Assembly (NCBI RefSeq): GCF_029589435.1
Contig: NZ_JARRAG010000002.1
Location: 2,170,001-2,234,000 of the forward strand
From: Paludisphaera mucosa
Lineage (GTDB): Bacteria > Planctomycetota > Planctomycetia > Isosphaerales > Isosphaeraceae
Length of the DNA stretch: 64,000 nucleotides
Reading direction: 5' to 3'
A program made the translations under genes and the position numbers. The notes under the pieces are model-generated. The model did not search any database. It was not told the DNA's origin and saw only the letters and a list, made by a program, of their open reading frames with translations. Below, piece by piece: positions 63,922 through 64,000 of this stretch. Each line of letters starts with the position of its first letter. Position 1 is the first letter of the stretch.

Positions 63922-64000
63922 TCAGGCGTGCGCCCTGGCGCCGTTGCGGGGGGTCGACCGATGCTTGGCGGTGAACCGGCGGTGGAGGTCGTCGATCAGC
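63922..64000 (-). CDS. C-terminal end of an unidentified gene
   Basis: The last 26 codons of a minus-strand frame that runs off the window, ending LIDDLHRRFTAKHRSTPRNG...HA and TGA. Five bases separate it from the ROK gene start, so the two are probably co-transcribed. Too short to name. Confidence 0.5.
   Translation of the reverse strand, partial: LIDDLHRRFTAKHRSTPRNGARAHA

Overview
The window reads as chromosome of a high-GC planctomycete, most likely of the Isosphaeraceae type. This is inferred from content alone: a DUF1559 protein with a prepilin-type N-terminus next to a small lipoprotein, a Tat-exported Gfo/Idh/MocA oxidoreductase, a short PheT, many small proteins of no recognised family, and strong GC bias that leaves long spurious open frames opposite the real genes. 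There is no rRNA, CRISPR array, phage or plasmid module. One tRNA (Ser, CGA) and one complete insertion sequence are present.

Layout. 1-11.8 kb: mixed housekeeping genes: a partial BNR/sialidase-like protein, an APC permease, an exported methyltransferase, a phosphopantetheinyl transferase, a membrane-anchored RING-finger-like protein, a Rieske protein, a double GNAT acetyltransferase, a degenerate beta-lactamase-like serine hydrolase, DUF2905, a parvulin isomerase, a MOSC protein and a sugar-nucleotide epimerase. 11.8-18.7 kb: the translation cluster infC-rpmI-rplT-pheS-(78-aa protein)-(APC permease)-pheT; infC appears to start at ATC, and PheT lacks its tRNA-binding OB domain. 18.7-28.3 kb: a membrane GTPase-like protein, an orphan HlyD-type adaptor, a Gfo/Idh/MocA oxidoreductase, a two-gene TPR operon and a DUF442-type phosphatase-like protein. 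28.4-33.8 kb: a TetR-adaptor-RND pump operon with a palindrome over the promoter that looks like a TetR operator.

34-41.5 kb: a GT39-type membrane glycosyltransferase, then a signalling block: a five-PAS histidine kinase of the NarX/DesK type, a NarL/LuxR response regulator translationally linked to it, and a receiver-only protein. 42.25-43.48 kb: an ISAs1-family element with clear inverted repeats, an exact 10-bp target duplication and a frameshifted transposase, directly upstream of hslVU. 45.8-49.9 kb, minus strand: DUF1559 protein, lipoprotein and a secreted GH36 alpha-galactosidase in a tight run. 50.3-52.3 kb: a MIP channel, an OGFr-domain protein, tadA and tRNA-Ser.

52.3-55.2 kb is gene-poor and visibly lower in GC; it carries an FkbM methyltransferase and looks acquired. 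55.2-62.1 kb is a second tripartite RND efflux system (adaptor, pump, TolC-like lipoprotein) followed by a receiver protein. The window ends with a ROK-family kinase-like gene and the tail of an upstream gene, both on the minus strand.

No complete, clearly new multi-gene system could be established. The most unusual observations are the ATC start of infC, the rearranged phenylalanyl-tRNA synthetase locus, the IS element with its C6 frameshift, the paired hairpin repeats, and several proteins that keep a family fold but have lost signature residues (serine hydrolase, ROK protein, MIP channel).
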